DNA of 64,000 nucleotides from positions 62,001 through 126,000 of the forward strand of contig NZ_JYIV01000024.1 in assembly GCF_000956405.1 (NCBI RefSeq). Direction: 5' to 3'. The translations under genes and the position numbers were made by a program. The stretch is from Microbacterium oxydans. GTDB taxonomy: Bacteria > Actinomycetota > Actinomycetes > Actinomycetales > Microbacteriaceae. Every line of letters begins with the position of its first letter. The first letter of the stretch is position 1. Below are positions 32,575-42,169 of this stretch, piece by piece. Under the pieces are notes generated by a model. The model was not told where the DNA came from. It was given only the letters and a program-made list of their open reading frames with translations, and searched no databases.

Positions 32575-32814
32575 TCAGCGCCAGCGTGTGGTCATCAGGA
32601 AGCCGATCAGCGCGATGCCGAGGCCGATCGCCAGGTTCCAGTTCGACAGACCGGGGATCGGGTACTGCATGCCGGAGATGTAGAACACCAGGATCCACAC
32701 GAGCCCCAGGAGCATGAAGCCGATCATCACCGGCTTGAACCACACGGCGTTGGGAGCGGCGTCGCCTTCGGCGCGCTCGACGGCGGGTTCTTCTGTCTTG
32801 CGGTCACGTGCCAT
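32575..32814 (-). CDS. crgA: Cell division protein CrgA
   Basis: 79 residues with two membrane helices: WFKPVMIGFMLLGLVWILVFYI and LAIGLGIALIGFLMTTRW, with the conserved GMQYPIPG loop between them. CrgA is the actinobacterial divisome protein that recruits PBPs and FtsQ at the septum. Size and motif are typical. Transcribed toward the rhomboid gene and away from the sortase. Confidence 0.93.
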   Translation of the reverse strand: MARDRKTEEPAVERAEGDAAPNAVWFKPVMIGFMLLGLVWILVFYISGMQYPIPGLSNWNLAIGLGIALIGFLMTTRWR

Positions 32815-32918
32815 TCCGTCATTGTACCCATGAGACCTGTCCCCCGCCGAGGCGGGGATGCCCCTCGCGAACGGCGAAGCCACGGCACGCGCTCAGTGTT
32901 CCCGGATATGATCACCGC

Positions 32919-33710
32919 ATGAGTGCATCCGTCGTGCCTGGGGGGCGTCCGCGGCGACAGCGACCGCGCTCGCGTGCCACGTTCGCGAGCGTGCTCGGAG
33001 AGCTGCTCCTCACCGCCGGCGTGATCGTCTTGCTCTTCGTCGCATGGCAGATGTGGATCGGCGACATCATCATCAGCGCCCAGAAGAACGACGAGGGCGC
33101 CGCTGTGTCGCAGGCGCTCGCGCAGGCTAATCCCCCAGCGCTCCCGCCCGTCGTCGAAGGGGACGACGGAACCACAGCGTACGTGCCCCCTGTGCCCGCA
33201 GCTCCTGCCGATGCGCAGTGGTTCGGACAGATGCACATCCCCCGCTTCGGCGCGGACTACAACTTCGGGATCTTCGGCGGGACGAGCCGTGCGCGCACGC
33301 TCGACCAGCAGGGCATCGGGATCTACACGAACTCGAAGATGCCGGGCGAGGTCGGCAACTTCTCGCTGGCCGGGCATCGGACGACGTGGGGAAAGCCGTT
33401 CAATCAGCTCGACAAGCTGCAGTTGAACGACGCGATCGTTGTGGAAACCCCCGACGGCTGGTACACCTACCGTTTCCGGACGCTCGAGTACGTGAAGCCC
33501 AGTCAGACCGACGTGCTCGCCGACGTGCCGCAGATGCCGGAGCAGCAGACCGGGGAGCAGTACATCACGCTCACGGCCTGTTCTCCTCTGTACTCCTTGG
33601 CGGAGCGCATCGTCGCCTACGGGGTGTTCGAGGGCTTCCAGCCGCGCGCGGAGGGCCCGCCGACCGCGCTGACCGACCCGCCGCCTCCCCCGGCCGCGCC
33701 TTCGGTGTGA
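32919..33710 (+). CDS. srtE: Class E sortase
   Basis: 263 residues. N-terminal basic stretch and one membrane helix (28-50), then the sortase barrel with catalytic His153 (LAGHRTTW), Cys221 (TLTACSP) and Arg230 (SLAERIVAYG). Class E enzymes prefer LAxTG signals in high-GC actinobacteria. It may anchor host surface proteins and possibly the element protein at 13412, whose signal is VETG. The Pro-rich C-terminus is disordered. Confidence 0.93.
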   Translation: MSASVVPGGRPRRQRPRSRATFASVLGELLLTAGVIVLLFVAWQMWIGDIIISAQKNDEGAAVSQALAQANPPALPPVVEGDDGTTAYVPPVPAAPADAQWFGQMHIPRFGADYNFGIFGGTSRARTLDQQGIGIYTNSKMPGEVGNFSLAGHRTTWGKPFNQLDKLQLNDAIVVETPDGWYTYRFRTLEYVKPSQTDVLADVPQMPEQQTGEQYITLTACSPLYSLAERIVAYGVFEGFQPRAEGPPTALTDPPPPPAAPSV

Positions 33711-33738
33711 TCATGGACGTCTGCAAGGGAGAAGACTG

Positions 33739-33894
33739 ATGTACGCCGCCCTCTGGCGCCTGCTGCCCGGTCCGTGGTGGCTGCGCGTGCTCATCCTCGT
33801 GATCGTGGTCGCCGCGGTCCTCTACGGACTCTTCTGGTACGTGTTCCCTTGGGTGAGCCCGATCATCGCCCCGGGCGAGGTCGACGTCGAATGA
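33739..33894 (+). CDS. Small conserved membrane protein
   Basis: 51 residues with one central helix (WWLRVLILVIVVAAVLYGLFWYVF). The SD GGGAGAAG precedes the ATG and its stop overlaps the start of the glutamine amidotransferase gene (ATGA). A small protein at this exact place is a regular part of the srtE-pabA interval in Microbacteriaceae; function unknown. Confidence 0.8.
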   Translation: MYAALWRLLPGPWWLRVLILVIVVAAVLYGLFWYVFPWVSPIIAPGEVDVE

Positions 33895-34523
33895 CCCGGG
33901 TGCTCGTGGTCGACAACCACGACAGCTTCGTGCACACCCTGGTCGGATACCTGCGTGAGCTCGGAGCCGACACCGGGATGATCGAGTCGGATGCAACGGA
34001 CGCGGCGGAACTGGAGAGGATCGTGTCGGAGTACGACGCGATGATGCTCTCGCCGGGACCTGGCTCGCCTGTCGACGCCGGGGCTTCGATCGATGCCGTC
34101 CGCATCGCCACGCGGCTGCGGGTGCCGACCCTCGGAGTGTGTCTCGGGCATCAGACGATCGGTGAGGCGTTCGGGACTCCTGTCACTCCCGCAACTGCAC
34201 TCATGCATGGCATGGTCTCGGCCGTCACGCACGATTCTTCCGCGCTGTTCGCCGGAATCCCGTCGCCGTTCGACGCGGGTCGCTACCACTCGCTCGTGCT
34301 CGCGGGGTCCGATCTGCCGCCCGAGGTGGTCGTGACCGCCTGGACCGAGGATGGGACGGTGATGGCGCTGGCCCATCGCGACCTGCCGCTGTGGGGCGTG
34401 CAGTTCCACCCGGAGAGCGTGCTCACCGAGGGAGGCTACCGACTCCTGGCGAACTGGTTGGAACTGTGCGGTGACGTCGACGCCGTCGCGCGCGCCGAGA
34501 CCCTGCACCCGCTGTCACGCTGA
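33891..34523 (+). CDS. pabA: Glutamine amidotransferase subunit (anthranilate/aminodeoxychorismate synthase component II)
   Basis: 210 residues, class I amidotransferase: nucleophile Cys84 in GVCLGHQ, with His173 and Glu175 in QFHPES. Releases ammonia from glutamine for a chorismate-using partner. The stand-alone location in the srtE-pknB cluster, instead of a trp operon, favours the pabA role in folate synthesis, though trpG function is possible since such subunits are often shared. Confidence 0.9.
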   Translation: MTRVLVVDNHDSFVHTLVGYLRELGADTGMIESDATDAAELERIVSEYDAMMLSPGPGSPVDAGASIDAVRIATRLRVPTLGVCLGHQTIGEAFGTPVTPATALMHGMVSAVTHDSSALFAGIPSPFDAGRYHSLVLAGSDLPPEVVVTAWTEDGTVMALAHRDLPLWGVQFHPESVLTEGGYRLLANWLELCGDVDAVARAETLHPLSR

Positions 34524-34557
34524 GGCGGCGGCGCGCAGATTCAGCGACCCGCCACCG

Positions 34558-36246
34558 TCAACCGGTGCAGAAGAAGATCTGGACGGACGAGCCGACGGGA
34601 ACATCGCCAGGCGCGACGGACATGGAGTGCACGGTCCGCGGCTCCGTGGCGGGGCATTCCGCTGTCTCGGTCGGCACGGCCACGAGCCCGAGATCGGTGA
34701 GGTTGGCCGTGGCGGCATCCACCGTCCACCCCACGAGGTCGGTGAGCGTCACCTTGCCGCTGGCCACGACCAGGTTGACGACGGTTCCCGGATCGAGCTC
34801 GGCATCAGCCTTCTCGCTGGCGGAGATGACGGTGTTCGTAGCCAACGACTTGTCGTTGCGCTGGATCACCGTTCCGAGTTCGAGGCCGGCCGCTTCGAGG
34901 GCTTTGGTGGCGTCGTCGAGTGCCATCCCCTCGATCTTCGGCATCACGACCGTCTCTTCACCCTTGGAGACGTACAGGGTGACCGTGGAACCCTCCTCGA
35001 CCGACACTCCCGCCTCGGGGTCGGTGCGGATGACGTTGCCCTCGGCGACCTCGGAGCTCGTCTCGATCACGATCTTCGAGGACAGGTCGAGATCAGCGAG
35101 GTCGTCCTGTGCACGCTCGGACGAGACATTCACGAGGTTCGGGACCGTTCGCGACGTGCTCGACACCTCGGGAGGGCGCATGCTGATCGTGACCACCCAG
35201 AACAGCACCGATGCCAGCAGCACGGCGAGAAGCGCCACTCCGGCCCAGATCCACGCGACCGGTGGCCCTGACTGGGTCCTGGTCATGGTGGTGTCCGTGC
35301 TCAGCTGACGCAGCGACCGCGCGGTCTCCTGGGCCTGCCGCGGGCTCGCGCCGTACAGCTCGCTCGTCAGCGCTCCGAGTTCCTTGCGCGTCGGGGCGTT
35401 TCCCGTCATGGCGGAGTCGAGGGCTGCGCGGAAGTGCGCGGCGTCCGGGTACCGCTGGTACGGATCCTTCGCGAGTGCGCGCAGCACGATCGGGTCGAGC
35501 GTACGGGGAGCGTCCTCGTTGACCTCGGTCGGAGGGACCGGCGTCTCACTGACGTGCTGATAGGCGACAGCAACCGGCGATTCGCCGCGGAACGGCTGGC
35601 GTCCGGTGAGCAGCTCGTAGAGGACCACACCGGTGGAGTAGAGGTCGGCTCGCGCATCGACAGGCTCGCCCTTCGCCTGCTCCGGCGAGAAGTAGGCGGC
35701 GGTGCCGATGATCTGGGTCGTCTCGGCCACAGTGGAGGACGAGTCGGAGACGGCCCGGGCGATGCCGAAGTCCATGACCTTGACCTGACCCTTGTCGGTC
35801 ACCATCACGTTGCCCGGCTTGATGTCGCGGTGCACGACTCCCGCACGATGCGAATAGTCGAGCGCCTCGAGTATGCCGTCGACGTAGCGCACGGCGTCGG
35901 CCGCGGGAACCGGACCGGCGGCGATGATGTCCTTGAGCAGGGTGCCCTTGACGAGCTCCATCACGATGTAGGGCGGCTCGTCGGAACCGCCGTCGCTCGT
36001 GGAAGGATCACCGGCGTCGAACACGCGGACGATCGACGGGTGCGACATGCGCGACGCGGCCTGCGCCTCGAGTCGGAACCGGTTTCGGAACGTCGTGTCG
36101 CGGGCCAGCTCGGCGTCGAGGATCTTGATCGCGACCTCGCGACCGAGTGTCAGGTCGTACCCGCGGTACACCTTCGCCATCCCGCCATGCCCGATGAGCT
36201 CGTCGACGCGGTACCGGCCCGCGATGACTCGTGGCTCTGTGGACAC
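34558..36246 (-). CDS. pknB: Ser/Thr protein kinase PknB with PASTA domains
   Basis: 562 residues. Kinase domain with Lys41 (VAIKIL), catalytic Asp141 (VVHRDIKPGN) and the DFG Asp159; a membrane helix at about 335-357; then PASTA repeats outside the cell (starting VPNLVNVSS, VVMPKIEG, LTDLVGWT). Senses peptidoglycan fragments and phosphorylates division and wall-synthesis proteins. Last gene of the minus-strand fhaA-to-pknB operon. Three visible PASTA repeats, fewer than in Mycobacterium PknB (four). Confidence 0.95.
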   Translation of the reverse strand: MSTEPRVIAGRYRVDELIGHGGMAKVYRGYDLTLGREVAIKILDAELARDTTFRNRFRLEAQAASRMSHPSIVRVFDAGDPSTSDGGSDEPPYIVMELVKGTLLKDIIAAGPVPAADAVRYVDGILEALDYSHRAGVVHRDIKPGNVMVTDKGQVKVMDFGIARAVSDSSSTVAETTQIIGTAAYFSPEQAKGEPVDARADLYSTGVVLYELLTGRQPFRGESPVAVAYQHVSETPVPPTEVNEDAPRTLDPIVLRALAKDPYQRYPDAAHFRAALDSAMTGNAPTRKELGALTSELYGASPRQAQETARSLRQLSTDTTMTRTQSGPPVAWIWAGVALLAVLLASVLFWVVTISMRPPEVSSTSRTVPNLVNVSSERAQDDLADLDLSSKIVIETSSEVAEGNVIRTDPEAGVSVEEGSTVTLYVSKGEETVVMPKIEGMALDDATKALEAAGLELGTVIQRNDKSLATNTVISASEKADAELDPGTVVNLVVASGKVTLTDLVGWTVDAATANLTDLGLVAVPTETAECPATEPRTVHSMSVAPGDVPVGSSVQIFFCTG

Positions 36247-36292
36247 GGATGACCCCCTGGAAAAAACGTCGCTTGCTGAACTGAACTACAGG

Positions 36293-38026
36293 TTACCCGT
36301 CGGTGCCGCTGTCCCCGTTTCCCGGAGCCGCCGTGATCGTGACCGAGAGCGGGGGCGATGCGGCAGAAGTGCGCTGGTCGCCGCCGGAGCACATGCCCTG
36401 GTAGGTGACGATGAGCTGCTGCCCTTCGGCATCGGCGATCTTCACCTGCGCATTGCGCTGCGTCGGCTGGAAGTTCGGCCCGCCGGACACGAAGGTGCCG
36501 TTCTGGACCGAGACGACGTAGCCGGAGAGCGTCGTTCCGCTGGGGCACGTGAAGCCGGTTCCCCAGGAGATCGTCACGGTGGAGCCGGCGACCGGGTTGC
36601 CGGTGATCGTCGGAGCATCGGTCGGAGTCGGAACCCCGGCCCGCGCGGCGTAGGTCGTCAAAGTGATCGCCTGAGTGGTCTCCACGTTGCCAGAAGGGGC
36701 CACACGGTAGACCTGGCCGACCTCCGCGTCGCTCGGCGCAGGGTCGCCGTCCACGCAGGTGATCTCACTGTCGAAGCCCGCATCCTTGAGCGTGGAGGTG
36801 GCGGTCGCGCAGTCCATGCCGTTCAGGCCCAGAGCGGTGACGTTGACTCGGGTCACCTCCGGCGTCGGCGAGGGCGGCGGGGGAGTGGTCTGCGTCACCG
36901 TGGGAGTGTTGCTCGGGGACTTCGTCGGATCCGCGTCGCCGCCCTGGTTCGCCAGCATCGCCCACAATGTTCCGCCGAGGACGATCACCAGCAGTGCGAT
37001 CAGAGCGATCAGCGGCCACGTCCAGGGGCTGCGCTTCTTCTTCTTCTTCTCTTCTTCCGCTTCTTCCTCGGTGGGAAGCTGCGCCGTCGTGGGAAGGATG
37101 CGCGTGGTGCCGTCGTCGCCCGTCGCGGTCAGTATCCGGGTCGCGTCGTCTCCACCGGCGACGCCGCCCGTCGCGATCGCAGGCACGGCGATGGCCGCCG
37201 AGTTCAGGTCGCCTCGGCGAAGAGCCTGGGCGGCCCGTGCCACGGTCGCGGACGACGAGGGGCGATCGCCGGGCTTCTTGGCGATCATCGCCATGACGAG
37301 GTTCTGCACCGGGATCGGCACGGTCGGAGGCAGCGGCGGCGGCTGCTCGTTGATCTGCGCCATCGCGATGGCCACCTGCGACTCGCCCGTGAATGGACGC
37401 TTGCCCGCCAGGCATTCGTACGCGACGATGCCGAGCGAGTAGGTGTCTGTCGCGGGGGATGCCGGATGACCGGATGCCTGCTCGGGGGAGAGGTACTGCA
37501 CCGTGCCCATGACCTGTCCGGTCGCGGTGAGCGGAACCTGGTCGGCGATGCGGGCGATGCCGAAGTCCGTGATCTTGACGCGGCCGTCCGGGGTGATCAG
37601 CAGGTTGCCGGGCTTGATGTCGCGGTGCACGAGGCCGGCGGCGTGCGCAGCCTGCAGAGCGGATGCCGTCTGAGCGACGATGTCGAGCGTCTTGTCGGCG
37701 CTCAGCGCTCCGTCGCGTTCGAGAACGGTCGAGAGCGCTTCGCCTGGCACGAGCTCCATGACGAGGTAGGCGCTGCCGTTCTCCTCGCCGTAGTCGAACA
37801 CGCTGGCGATGCCCTCATGGTTGACGAGAGCGGCATGCCGGGCCTCGGCACGGAAACGCTCGAGGAACCCGGGGTCCCCCATGTACTCGTCCTTGAGGAT
37901 CTTGATCGCGACGGTACGTCCGATGACGTGATCCGTCGCTTCCCACACCTCGCCCATGCCACCGATCGCGATACGCGACTGCAGCTCGTAACGACCACCG
38001 AACGACACACCCTGCGTCGGCCTCAT
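36293..38026 (-). CDS. pknA: Ser/Thr protein kinase, PknA-like
   Basis: 577 residues from ATG 38026, overlapping the pbpA stop by 4 bases. Kinase domain with Lys42 and catalytic Asp136 (LVHRDIKPGN). Unlike mycobacterial PknA, a poly-Lys/Glu juxtamembrane stretch and one membrane helix are followed by a long extracellular part with a Thr/Pro linker, a PASTA-like segment (VTALGLNGMDCATATSTLKDAG) and a beta domain. The start is fixed by the domain boundary and the overlap. Works with PknB in growth control. Confidence 0.93.
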   Translation of the reverse strand: MRPTQGVSFGGRYELQSRIAIGGMGEVWEATDHVIGRTVAIKILKDEYMGDPGFLERFRAEARHAALVNHEGIASVFDYGEENGSAYLVMELVPGEALSTVLERDGALSADKTLDIVAQTASALQAAHAAGLVHRDIKPGNLLITPDGRVKITDFGIARIADQVPLTATGQVMGTVQYLSPEQASGHPASPATDTYSLGIVAYECLAGKRPFTGESQVAIAMAQINEQPPPLPPTVPIPVQNLVMAMIAKKPGDRPSSSATVARAAQALRRGDLNSAAIAVPAIATGGVAGGDDATRILTATGDDGTTRILPTTAQLPTEEEAEEEKKKKKRSPWTWPLIALIALLVIVLGGTLWAMLANQGGDADPTKSPSNTPTVTQTTPPPPSPTPEVTRVNVTALGLNGMDCATATSTLKDAGFDSEITCVDGDPAPSDAEVGQVYRVAPSGNVETTQAITLTTYAARAGVPTPTDAPTITGNPVAGSTVTISWGTGFTCPSGTTLSGYVVSVQNGTFVSGGPNFQPTQRNAQVKIADAEGQQLIVTYQGMCSGGDQRTSAASPPLSVTITAAPGNGDSGTDG

Positions 38027-39477
38027 CTGCCCAGCACCGCCTCTATGACCTTCTTCGCAATCGGAGCGGCGATGGTGTCGCCGCTGCCTGATTGTCCCTG
38101 TCCGCCGCCGTCTTCGACGACGACCGCTACTGCGACCGCGGGGTCGTTCGCCGGCGCGAAGCCGGTGAACCACAACGTGTGCGGCCTGTTTCCGTTCTCT
38201 GCGGTGCCCGTCTTACCGGCCACGTCGATCCCGTCTATTCTTGCACCCTGGGCCGCGCCCGTTGCGACGCTCGCGACCATCGCGGCCGTCACGTCGTTGG
38301 CCACATCGGCCTCCATCGCGCGTCCGAACTCACTGTCCTGGAACGCCTTGATGACAGAGAGGTCGTTGCCGATCACGGCATCGACCATCCGCGGATTCAT
38401 CACGATGCCGTCGTTCGCGAGACCTGCGGAGACCATGGCCATCTGCAGCGGGGTCGCGGTGACCTTCCCCTGACCGAAGCCGGTCAGTGCGGTCTGTGCG
38501 TCGTCGAGAGCACGAGGGTAGCTGGAGGGCGTCGACGTCAGCGGCGTGTCGAAGGACTGGTTGAAGCCGAGCTTGTCGGCCATCTCGCGGATCGCGTCGT
38601 CGCCGAGTTCGACCGCGAGCTCGGCCATGGGGATGTTGCAGCTGAGGCGGATCGCCTCGGCGATCGTGACCGTCTCGCCGGGGCCGCAGGCACTGCCCCA
38701 GGCATTGGAGACTCGATTGGACGACCCGGGAAGGGTGTAGACGGCCGGGTTGGGCAGCGTCGACTCCGGCGTCCATTTGCCGCTCGCGTATGCCGCAGCC
38801 GCGACCACGACCTTGAAGGTCGAACCGGGAGGGTTCAGATCTCCGGCGATCGCACGGTTGGACAGCGGCTTGTTCGCATCGGCCACCAGCTGGTCGTACG
38901 TGGCATTCGCGGCGTCCGCGTCGTGCGTCGCCATCAGGTTGGTGTCGAATCCCGGCGTGGACACCATGGCGAGGATTCGTCCGGTCTTCGGGTCCATCGC
39001 CACGACGGCGCCCTTGAGGCCGCCGAGGGCTTCATAGGCCGCTCGCTGCGCCGCGGTGTTCAGCGAGAGTTCCACGCTGTACCCCCGCTGCGGCTGACCG
39101 GAGAGGATGCGCTCGACCTCGCCGAGGAAGGCGTTCGATCCCGTGCCGGAGAGCTCGGCGTTCATGGCCTTCTCGATGCCGGTGCTCGATCCCAGAGCCG
39201 GGTTGAAGTATCCCGTCACGGGTTCCCAGATGGGGGCATCCGCGTAGGTGCGCTGGAACTGGTAGCGGTCGTCGCTGGGCACCGAGCTCGCGATCGCGAC
39301 GCCGTCGACGATGATCGATCCGCGCTGGATCTCGTAGCTGTCGAGCTGGGTGCGCTTGTTGTTGCCGTTCTGGGCGAGAGCATCGGCCTCGACGACCTGG
39401 ATCCAGCTGGTCGCGGCGAACAGTGCGATGAACATGAACAGCATGATGATGCTGAGGCGGCGGAGTTCCTTCGTCAT
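38023..39477 (-). CDS. pbpA: Class B penicillin-binding protein PbpA
   Basis: 484 residues. Signal-anchor helix (8-26), dimerisation region, then the transpeptidase domain with Ser219-x-x-Lys222 (PPGSTFKV), SCN at 279-281 and KTG at 422-424 (AGKTGTA). Cross-links septal or side-wall peptidoglycan together with RodA. Starts 2 bases after the rodA stop; overlaps pknA. Confidence 0.95.
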   Translation of the reverse strand: MTKELRRLSIIMLFMFIALFAATSWIQVVEADALAQNGNNKRTQLDSYEIQRGSIIVDGVAIASSVPSDDRYQFQRTYADAPIWEPVTGYFNPALGSSTGIEKAMNAELSGTGSNAFLGEVERILSGQPQRGYSVELSLNTAAQRAAYEALGGLKGAVVAMDPKTGRILAMVSTPGFDTNLMATHDADAANATYDQLVADANKPLSNRAIAGDLNPPGSTFKVVVAAAAYASGKWTPESTLPNPAVYTLPGSSNRVSNAWGSACGPGETVTIAEAIRLSCNIPMAELAVELGDDAIREMADKLGFNQSFDTPLTSTPSSYPRALDDAQTALTGFGQGKVTATPLQMAMVSAGLANDGIVMNPRMVDAVIGNDLSVIKAFQDSEFGRAMEADVANDVTAAMVASVATGAAQGARIDGIDVAGKTGTAENGNRPHTLWFTGFAPANDPAVAVAVVVEDGGGQGQSGSGDTIAAPIAKKVIEAVLGR

Positions 39478-39478
39478 G

Positions 39479-40864
39479 TCAGCCGATCACCACCCGGGGT
39501 TGGCGCCGCACACCGTCGGAGATACGCAGCAGCAGAGCCACGATGAGCCAGTTGGCCACGAGGGAGGATCCACCCGCTGCGAGGAACGGGGTGGTCAGAC
39601 CGGTCAGCGGGATGAGGCGGGTGACACCGCCGACCATGATGAACACCTGCAGGGCGATCGTGAACGAGAGTCCGGTGGCGAGCAGCTTGCCGAAGTCGTC
39701 CTGACCTGCGAGGCCGATGCGCATGCCGCGGCTGACGAACACCATGTAGAGGCAGAGGATCGCGAACAGTCCGATCAGTCCGAGCTCTTCGCCGAGGCTG
39801 GTGATGATGTAGTCGCTGTGCGCCAGCGGGGTGACCTCAGGACGGCCCTGACCCCAACCGGTGCCCATGAGACCGCCACGGGCGAGACCGAAGAGACCCT
39901 GCATGGGCTGGTAGCCGGCGCCATCGGGGTCGACCTTGTTCGCATCGAAGAGGAAGAGCCAGTTGGTGAAGCGACCCTGCACGTAGCTGAGGATCTGCGT
40001 CGCGAGTGCGACACCGGCCACGACGAGGGCCAGGCCGATGAGTACCCAGCTGGTCTTCCCGGTCGCGACGTAGAGCATCGCGACGAACATCCCGAAGATC
40101 AGGGTTCCGGTGCCGAGGTCGCGCTGGAACACGATGATCCCCAGCGAGATGAGCCAGACGACGAGCACGGGGCCGAGCTCGCGCATCCGGGGCCAGGTGA
40201 TGCCCAGCACCCGCTTGCCGACCGATGTCAGGCTCTCGCGCGTGCGGACCAGATACCCGGCGAAGAAGATGGCCAGGCAGATCTTGGCCAGCTCGCCGGG
40301 CTGGAACGCGAAAGCTCCGCCGAGCGACACCCACACGGCCGCGTTCGCGTCGGGGATGCGCAGCCCGGGGACGAAGGGCAGCAGCAGGAGCAGGATTCCG
40401 GCGAGGCCGAAGATGTACGTGTACCGGAAGAGGACGCGGTAGTTGCGCAGCAGGATGACGACCACGATCGCACCGGCGAGTGAGATCGCCGTCCACGCGA
40501 GCTGCTTGGTCGAGTAGGCGTTCCAGCCGGTGTTCTTGAAGGCGATGTCGATGCGGTAGATCATCGCGATGCCGAGGCCGGTGAGCAGCGTCGCGATCGG
40601 CACCACGAACGGATCCGCGTCCGACGCCACGAAGCGCAGCACGATGTGCAGGGCGAACGCGAGGGCGGCGAGGCCACCGCCGATCGCGAGGATCATCGGG
40701 TCGATCACACCGAGCGCGCCCAACTGCACGAGTGTGAGCGCGGCACCGCTGATCACACACGCGAACAGCAGCAGCCAGAATTCGCGGTTGCGCTGGCTCT
40801 GCGGCATCCGGATGCGCTTGAGGGCCTTGATGACGCTGGTGTCGGCCGCGACGTCGGTGCTCAT
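39479..40864 (-). CDS. rodA: RodA/FtsW-type peptidoglycan polymerase
   Basis: 461 residues, about 10-12 membrane helices. SEDS features include FQPGELAKICLAIFFAGYL, QRDLGTGTLIFGMF (with the catalytic-type Asp) and GWGQGRPEVTPLAHSDYIITSLGEELGL. Polymerises glycan strands as partner of PbpA. The start overlaps the pstP stop by 4 bases, so the operon is tightly coupled. Confidence 0.95.
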   Translation of the reverse strand: MSTDVAADTSVIKALKRIRMPQSQRNREFWLLLFACVISGAALTLVQLGALGVIDPMILAIGGGLAALAFALHIVLRFVASDADPFVVPIATLLTGLGIAMIYRIDIAFKNTGWNAYSTKQLAWTAISLAGAIVVVILLRNYRVLFRYTYIFGLAGILLLLLPFVPGLRIPDANAAVWVSLGGAFAFQPGELAKICLAIFFAGYLVRTRESLTSVGKRVLGITWPRMRELGPVLVVWLISLGIIVFQRDLGTGTLIFGMFVAMLYVATGKTSWVLIGLALVVAGVALATQILSYVQGRFTNWLFLFDANKVDPDGAGYQPMQGLFGLARGGLMGTGWGQGRPEVTPLAHSDYIITSLGEELGLIGLFAILCLYMVFVSRGMRIGLAGQDDFGKLLATGLSFTIALQVFIMVGGVTRLIPLTGLTTPFLAAGGSSLVANWLIVALLLRISDGVRRQPRVVIG

Positions 40865-42162
40865 CCCTCACCCCCCGCCGGGGTGTCGACAGGAGTCGGC
40901 ATGGGCGAGGGCAGCGGCGTCTCGATGACGTTCGCGTCCGCACCGGCCTTGAGCCGGTCGACGATCGCCATCGCGTCGGACAGCGAACGTGCGGTGATCG
41001 TGCGCTCCACCGATGCCCGCTGATACGGCGGCAGGTTCGCGAGCAGGATGTCGGTGTCCTGGATCGGAGTCGACAGCGTGATCGGGCCGATGTTCTGCTG
41101 CACGCCCTGGAAGATCACGACGCTGTCCTCATCGGCTCCGATGAAGTACCGGGTCTGGGTCCAGCTGTAGGCGGCGAAAGCTGCGACGCCGAGCATCACG
41201 ATCACCACGAGAGCGCCGGCGATCCACCCGAGACGGCGGCGCTTGGCGCGGCGGCGATCCTCTTCGATGAGCTCCTCGAGGTACTCGGGTGCCGGCTCGA
41301 AGTGGCTGGGTTCGTTCGCGGCCTGCCGCACCGGGTGCAGCCAGTTGCTGCGCGGAGCCCGGACCGGAGGCACGTACACGCCGTCGGGGTTCGAGGCGGA
41401 GCCGACGATGGTGGGGGTTCCCGAGTGGATCGGGTGCTGCCCGCCGACGTCGACCAAGACCATCGTGACGTTGTCCGGTGCGCCGCCGTCGAGTGCCTGC
41501 TTGAGCAGGATGTCGGCCGTGCGCCCCGGGGCGAGGCCGAGCTGCATGGCCTTGAGGATGTGGGGCTCGTCGACGACTCCTGAGAGTCCGTCGGAGCAGA
41601 GCAGCCAGCGGTCGCCGGGCTGCGTGTGCATGACGAACATGTCGAGCTCGGGGTCGGAGTCCATGTCGCTGAGCACGCGCATCAGCACGGAGCGGCGCGG
41701 GTGGTAGCGCGCCTCCTCCGGGGTGATTCGGCCCGAGTCGACCAGACGCTGCACGAAGGTGTGATCGGCGGTGATCTGCGTCAGGGCGTCGTCGCGATAG
41801 AGGTAGATGCGCGAGTCGCCGATGTGGCCGATGACGGCGTACTCGTCGACCATGATGATCGCACTCAGCGTGGTGCCGAGACCTGCCAGTTCCGGACGGT
41901 CCTTCGCGGCGCGGATGAGGTCGCCCGCGGCCGTGGTCGCCGCGGCCTGCAGCGAGGCCTGCGCGTCCTCCGTCGTCGCATAGGCCTGGTCGAGGGGCTC
42001 GAGGCGCTGGATCGCGATGCTGGAGGCGACGTCACCACCGGCGTGCCCGCCCATGCCGTCGGCGACGACGAAGAGATTCGCCCCGGAATAGCCGGAATCC
42101 TGGTTGTTGGAGCGGACCTTCCCGGTATGGGAGATCGCGACGCTCGAGCCCTCGAAGACCAT
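40861..42162 (-). CDS. pstP: PP2C-family Ser/Thr phosphatase PstP
   Basis: 433 residues. Catalytic domain with metal ligands in VRSNNQDSG, ADGMGGHAGGD and GHIGDSRIYLY, and the final GGAPDNVTMVLVDVG motif. A linker, one membrane helix (about 310-332) and an extracellular tail follow. Reverses the action of PknA and PknB in the same operon. Confidence 0.95.
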   Translation of the reverse strand: MVFEGSSVAISHTGKVRSNNQDSGYSGANLFVVADGMGGHAGGDVASSIAIQRLEPLDQAYATTEDAQASLQAAATTAAGDLIRAAKDRPELAGLGTTLSAIIMVDEYAVIGHIGDSRIYLYRDDALTQITADHTFVQRLVDSGRITPEEARYHPRRSVLMRVLSDMDSDPELDMFVMHTQPGDRWLLCSDGLSGVVDEPHILKAMQLGLAPGRTADILLKQALDGGAPDNVTMVLVDVGGQHPIHSGTPTIVGSASNPDGVYVPPVRAPRSNWLHPVRQAANEPSHFEPAPEYLEELIEEDRRRAKRRRLGWIAGALVVIVMLGVAAFAAYSWTQTRYFIGADEDSVVIFQGVQQNIGPITLSTPIQDTDILLANLPPYQRASVERTITARSLSDAMAIVDRLKAGADANVIETPLPSPMPTPVDTPAGGEG

Positions 42163-42169
42163 GCCGGCG